From CBDUZS01 sp965371785 (GTDB lineage: Bacteria; Fermentibacterota; Fermentibacteria; Fermentibacterales; JCC-6): DNA of 41,996 bases. A program made the translations under genes and the position numbers. Below are positions 38,415 through 41,996 of this stretch, in pieces. Below the pieces are notes generated by a model. It had not been told where the DNA came from and did no database searches. It worked only from the letters and a program-made list of their open reading frames with translations. Each line of letters starts with the position of its first letter. The first letter of the stretch is position 1. Location: NCBI GenBank assembly GCA_965371785.1, contig CBDUZS010000020.1, positions 1 to 41,996 on the forward strand, read 5' to 3'.

Positions 38415-39535
38415 ATCACACCTCCCTCGAGCTCGAGAACGGCCATGTACAGACCCGGGGAAGCGTAACTCCCGCCGACGGCCAGATCCCACTGGTAAAC
38501 TCCGCCGGAGACCTGTATCGAGAGAACGAGTTCTCCGAGGAGGTTGTACACCCGCAGCTCACCGGCCAGGCCCGATTCCGTGTTCCAGCCGAATGAGGCA
38601 GTGCTGAGGGCGGGGTTGGGGTAGACGATGAATTCATCGATCACTCCGCTCGAGCCCCCGCCTCCGGGAGGAAGCGTGTTGTAGTAGAGGCTGTCTCCAT
38701 CCGTTGACAGATAGAAAGTACCCTCGAGATCCGTGCGGTGTATGGTGATATTCCTGCTCTCCAGTCTGTTCAGCACTTCCCAGTGCGGATGACCGTAAGG
38801 GTTGCCCGAACCCACTTCGATGCAGGCAATGGATGGATTCACTGCATCGAGCCACGCATCGCCGGTTGAGGAGACCGAACCGTGATGGGCGACTTTGAGA
38901 ACGTCAGCGGAGATGTCATCGATGATTCCCGATGCAAGCGCCGCGAGAACCGCGTCTTCACCGCCATTCGTCTCCAGGTCTCCGGTGAAGAGGAATGAAG
39001 TCCCGCCGTAGGTGAAGCGGATGGTGACGGACGCGTTGTTGGTCGAAGAAGGATCGAGAGGTTCCACTGGATGGATTACTTCCACTGCAAGCTCCGTGCC
39101 CCAATCCAGGATGTCGCCGCGCCTGGGGATGACGTAGTCGGCGCCATTGTTCCACACTGCGGTGAGGAACTGCTCGTAGGTCCAGGTACTTGCGTATGGC
39201 CATCCCGAATCCCAGACCGTTCCGACCGGGATGCTGTCCAACACCGAGATAAGCCCACCGATGTGGTCCGCGTCAGGGTGGGTTCCCACGATTCCATCGA
39301 GATATGTGACGTCCAGACTGTCCAGCAGCGGGAGGATTCTTTCCAGCCCGCAGTCCCATGCAGGGGGGTAGTTGGTGAACATCCCGCCGTCTATGACGTA
39401 GTGTTTCCCGTCGGGAGTACAGACCAGTGCAGCATCACCCGAGTATTCTTCGAAGCCGGGGTCAATGAAAAAAACAACCAGGGGGTCCGCGAAAACCAGC
39501 GCAAACGTTACGAGCAGAGGGACCAGGCACTTCAT
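38384..39535 (-). CDS. Secreted ComEC/Rec2-like metallo-beta-lactamase-fold protein with C-terminal sorting-type domain
   Basis: A 383-residue exported protein. Signal peptide MKCLVPLLVTFALVFA, then the metallo-beta-lactamase fold: HYVIDGGMF, GTHPDADHIGG (HxDxDH), LFTGDLETNG and VLKVAHHGSVSSTGDAW. These are the wording and order of the ComEC/Rec2 C-terminal domain. The last ~75 residues (from VYPNPALSTASFGW through GELRVYNLLGELV to EYFAVSR) form an Ig-like domain with the YPNP opening typical of type IX secretion or FlgD-like C-terminal sorting domains. No channel domain is present, so this is an extracellular or surface enzyme, perhaps a nuclease or phosphodiesterase. ATG at 39535 has no good binding site. 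It is 25 bases after the lamin-tail gene. Confidence 0.85.
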   Translation of the reverse strand: MKCLVPLLVTFALVFADPLVVFFIDPGFEEYSGDAALVCTPDGKHYVIDGGMFTNYPPAWDCGLERILPLLDSLDVTYLDGIVGTHPDADHIGGLISVLDSIPVGTVWDSGWPYASTWTYEQFLTAVWNNGADYVIPRRGDILDWGTELAVEVIHPVEPLDPSSTNNASVTIRFTYGGTSFLFTGDLETNGGEDAVLAALASGIIDDISADVLKVAHHGSVSSTGDAWLDAVNPSIACIEVGSGNPYGHPHWEVLNRLESRNITIHRTDLEGTFYLSTDGDSLYYNTLPPGGGGSSGVIDEFIVYPNPALSTASFGWNTESGLAGELRVYNLLGELVLSIQVSGGVYQWDLAVGGSYASPGLYMAVLELEGGVICEEYFAVSR

Positions 39536-39560
39536 GTTGTGGGAATCAAAGGCGACGTAT

Positions 39561-40160
39561 TTACTGGGAGAAGGCTTTAATGAAAGCCCAGGTATTCTGG
39601 GCAAAGGAATTCTGGAATACGCTGTTCAGGAAACCCGGAGTTCCGGAATCTCCATTTCCAAATGTCTCAATCGAATGAGCCCAGCTGGAAGCGAGGTTTG
39701 AAACCCAGCCGGGGTTCATCCGCTCGCAGGAATGTCCTGGTATTACGTCCCAGGTTCCATCAAAGGAGATCTCGTCGCTGGCAACACCGGATCGGTTGAT
39801 GAGAATGAGTTCGTCTGCGTCATCGATTGTGAAATTACTGTAGACGAAATCGGGAGAGTAGCCGCCGTTCCTGGATTCATCACCCGAAGCACCGGCAACG
39901 AAAAAACCATCGGGGGGAAGAAGGTAGGAGTTGAGTTCGATGATGTCACCGTCGTGGTTCATTATCTTCCAGCCGCTGAGGTTGACCCAGCTGCCGGACA
40001 GGTTGAACAACTCGATCCATTCACCTTCGGCTTCGGTAGCGGAAGACATCGGATGCGACATGAATTCGTTGAGGATGATCTCTCCCGATGTAGGACCATC
40101 GAGGGGAGACATGGGAAACACCCCGGCAACCATCATGAACAACGCACCGACAATGATCAT
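39561..40160 (-). CDS. Secreted lamin-tail domain (LTD) protein
   Basis: A 199-residue exported protein with signal peptide MIIVGALFMMVAGVFP and a lamin-tail domain: GEIILNEFMSHP, GEWIELFNLSGSWVNLSGWKI, DGFFVAGA and DADELILINRSG. LTD is an Ig-like fold common in extracellular proteins, often joined to nucleases, CotH or phosphoesterases. Here it stands alone. ATG at 40160 follows AAGGAG with five-base spacing. First of the run LTD, metallo-beta-lactamase-fold, PorV-like on the minus strand, with short or overlapping junctions, so probably one transcript. The gap 40161-40253 shows no clear promoter. Confidence 0.85.
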   Translation of the reverse strand: MIIVGALFMMVAGVFPMSPLDGPTSGEIILNEFMSHPMSSATEAEGEWIELFNLSGSWVNLSGWKIMNHDGDIIELNSYLLPPDGFFVAGASGDESRNGGYSPDFVYSNFTIDDADELILINRSGVASDEISFDGTWDVIPGHSCERMNPGWVSNLASSWAHSIETFGNGDSGTPGFLNSVFQNSFAQNTWAFIKAFSQ

Positions 40161-40253
40161 GCAGTCTCCTTGAATCTGAACAGACAACACTCCATCATAG
40201 AAGTCAGCAATCAGTTCATAGATAAGACCTGGTCCGAAGTCAAGCGAAGAAGA

Positions 40254-41996
40254 CTATCCTTTCCCCCGCTTCACAGCGAGCAGTGTGAAATCATCCAGGT
40301 ACTCCGCTGATCCGTGAAACTCCTCGACGTTCTTCTCGATTACGGAGAGGAACTCCGCGGGCGGCAGGTTGCGCTGCCTGCGGGCGAGAGAGGCGATTCG
40401 CAGATCACCGAATTCCTCCTCAAGGGAATTCATCGCTTCGGATACACCATCCGTGTACATCAGAAGGACATTTCCCACCTGGAAATCAACTTCTCCCTCG
40501 GTGTATATGGCATTCCGTTTCACGCCGAGCAGCAGGCCGCCCTGGCTCAACTTCACTGTCTTGCCGTCCTCCCGGACGAGCAGAGGCGGGTTGTGTCCGG
40601 CATTGACGTATTCCATCCTGCCGGTGACCGGGTCGATAGCCGCCATGAAGAAGGTGATGAAAAGCTCCGAAGGCGTATTATCGAAAACGAGCTTGTTGAT
40701 CTTCTCGACCGTTTCCCCGAGCGAAATGCCTATCTCCTGCGTTGTTCGAAGCGAAGCCTGCAGGTTAGCCATCAGGAGAGCGGGGCCGATCCCCTTGCCG
40801 GCAACATCGCCTATGGCGAACACCGTCCTGCCGTCGGGCAGTGAAATAACATCGTAGTAATCTCCGGCAACCTCCAGGCAGTAACGTATGAGCGCAGCAA
40901 CCTCGAGCCCGGGGGTGGAAGGAATGTTCTTCGGAAGCAGCCCTTCCTGGATGCTCCTTGCAACGCGAATCTGTTCTTCGAGCTTTTTCTTCTGGATCTT
41001 GTCCTCGAGCAGTTCGAGGTTCTCGGCAACGAGGGCCGTCTGAGTGGAGAAGTTGCCCAGGAGTTCGAGCTCCTCAGCGGTGAAGTCCTCACCGTTCGTC
41101 TTGCAGCTGATCACCAGGAAGCCAATGAGGCCTGACTTCGTGACAAGGGGCAGGAGAACCGCACAGTTCCGCTGGATGAACCAGCTCTTCTGCTCTTCGG
41201 TGAGCATTATCCTGCCGCTGGCGATGACCTCGTCCAGAAGAAGTGGATTGTCACGGTCTCTCAGCCGCTTGATAATTTCGTCCTTCATGCTGAAGGGAGT
41301 CGGTTCCTCGAATTCGATGGCGAAGATGCCTTTGTCCTCTACCCGCATAACGGGGTAGATCTTCTCGGCAGAGAGTCCTGCCGCGAGTTTCTGTTCCAGT
41401 TCTTTCCAGAACTCGCTGCCCTCCGTGCGGACCATGCTCGAAGCCAGGAAATCACGAAGGAGCTCACGAAGCTTTATCCTCTCGGGGTAGAAATGCTCCT
41501 CCACCTTGGCACGGATTTTCCTCTGCGTGGGCATGAAGAGAAGAGCGAGTAGAATCCCGAGAACAAGAGTAGGAGTCTGGCTGGATATGCCTATCTTTTC
41601 CAGTATCAGCTCCCCGAACACGTAGAGGAATCCGAAGAAGGTGATAAGCAGCAGGAGATTCACTGCTACGAACCTTGTTCCCCTCTTGAGCTTCGCCTCC
41701 ACTTCGAGAAGCTTGTACTTACCGAAAGCGTAGATGAAGGAGACCGGGATCAGGAGCAGGAGTATGAAGATGGCGTTTGAGATCAGCCGATTGAGCTGGA
41801 AGGAGAAAGTCACCATCAGGTTCCCGAAGAAGAAGACAAACCATGTGTAGAGCACGTATACGGTTATTCCCGGGGCCGATCCCCAGAGGACCAGCCTTAT
41901 CTGCCGCTTCTCGATGAAACTCCCTGCGTTGCGGTAGTTGCGCACAAGGAGGAAGTAGCCGACACCCATGAAGAGCGTCCTGTAGATGGTGACCGG
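40254..41996 (-). CDS. SpoIIE/RsbU-type PP2C phosphatase with membrane and GAF domains (5' end cut)
   Basis: At least 580 residues, open through the right edge, so the N-terminus is missing. The visible part starts with about four hydrophobic segments (ITVYVLYTWFVFFFGNL, FILLLLIPVSFIYAFG, LLLLITFFGFLYVF and TLVLGILLALLF). A GAF-like domain (about residues 190-335: LLPLVTKSGLIGFLVIS) and a short coiled coil (KIQKKKLEEQIRVA) follow. The PP2C domain has EVAGDYYDV, FAIGDVAGKGIGPALLMA, NAGHNPPLL, YTDGVSEAMN and DDFTLLAVK, retaining the aspartates that bind metal. Such proteins dephosphorylate anti-anti-sigma factors; no STAS or anti-sigma partner is visible. Confidence 0.92.
   Translation of the reverse strand, partial: PVTIYRTLFMGVGYFLLVRNYRNAGSFIEKRQIRLVLWGSAPGITVYVLYTWFVFFFGNLMVTFSFQLNRLISNAIFILLLLIPVSFIYAFGKYKLLEVEAKLKRGTRFVAVNLLLLITFFGFLYVFGELILEKIGISSQTPTLVLGILLALLFMPTQRKIRAKVEEHFYPERIKLRELLRDFLASSMVRTEGSEFWKELEQKLAAGLSAEKIYPVMRVEDKGIFAIEFEEPTPFSMKDEIIKRLRDRDNPLLLDEVIASGRIMLTEEQKSWFIQRNCAVLLPLVTKSGLIGFLVISCKTNGEDFTAEELELLGNFSTQTALVAENLELLEDKIQKKKLEEQIRVARSIQEGLLPKNIPSTPGLEVAALIRYCLEVAGDYYDVISLPDGRTVFAIGDVAGKGIGPALLMANLQASLRTTQEIGISLGETVEKINKLVFDNTPSELFITFFMAAIDPVTGRMEYVNAGHNPPLLVREDGKTVKLSQGGLLLGVKRNAIYTEGEVDFQVGNVLLMYTDGVSEAMNSLEEEFGDLRIASLARRQRNLPPAEFLSVIEKNVEEFHGSAEYLDDFTLLAVKRGKG

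Noticed and set aside
1..41996. tRNA, rRNA or riboswitch genes
   Set aside because: I looked for cloverleaf-like and conserved rRNA stretches in the gaps and saw none; gaps are short (largest 329 bases) and without known riboswitch motifs. A covariance-model scan would be decisive.

Overview
The window (about 42 kb, roughly 55-58% GC by eye) looks like chromosomal DNA of a diderm, probably uncultured bacterium. The housekeeping proteins are bacterial: Rho, RF1, zinc-type L31, single-chain GlyRS, RecO, YbeY and PgpH. The accessory proteins are exported: lipoproteins, several predicted outer-membrane beta-barrels, CotH, a lamin-tail protein and a C-terminal sorting-type domain. That mix suggests the FCB side of the tree (Fermentibacteria / WOR-3-like candidate phyla). 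This placement is inference from gene style only. I saw no rRNA, tRNA, CRISPR array, IS element or prophage.

Region 1 (1-6463, minus strand) is one dense operon: rho, rpmE, a DUF1385 (YqhQ-like) membrane protein, prfA, prmC, ispG and glnA (cut by the left edge). The last four starts each overlap the previous stop by four bases (GTGA, ATGA, TTGA, TTGA), so translation is probably coupled. Region 2 (6464-10374, plus) has a 329-bp divergent intergenic region with five copies of a 10-bp tandem repeat. It is followed by a membrane GAF protein with a degenerate GGDEF domain, a VanZ-like protein, and a lipoprotein / LysM coiled-coil pair sharing a C-terminal GGSRY tail.

Region 3 (10391-21521, plus) is a conserved bacterial cluster: phoH, pgpH, ybeY, a CorC/HlyC CBS protein, recO, glyS and an 802-residue valS of the short type. 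A small unknown protein and a secreted CotH-family protein follow. Region 4 (21586-29305) is accessory. It holds an AT-rich DUF2284 gene, a small secreted protein, an operon of two paralogous membrane-anchored six-cysteine proteins followed by a radical SAM/SPASM enzyme (the best candidate for an undescribed system), a secreted PHB-depolymerase-like esterase with no normal start codon, a DUF5343-like protein, a DUF2259-like secreted protein, and a lipoprotein with duplicated OB-like modules.

Region 5 (29318-41996) has a sugar-nucleotide epimerase downstream of a DHH phosphoesterase, then a divergent pair of envelope loci: a minus-strand barrel with a good promoter, and a plus-strand barrel fused to a ComEA-type helix-hairpin-helix domain, translationally coupled to a second barrel. 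Next come a ComEB-like dCMP deaminase and an aldehyde dehydrogenase. On the opposite strand are a PorV-like barrel, a secreted ComEC-like metallo-beta-lactamase-fold protein, a lamin-tail protein, and a SpoIIE/RsbU-type phosphatase cut by the right edge. Pieces resembling ComEA, ComEB and the ComEC nuclease-like domain thus lie within 7 kb of each other.
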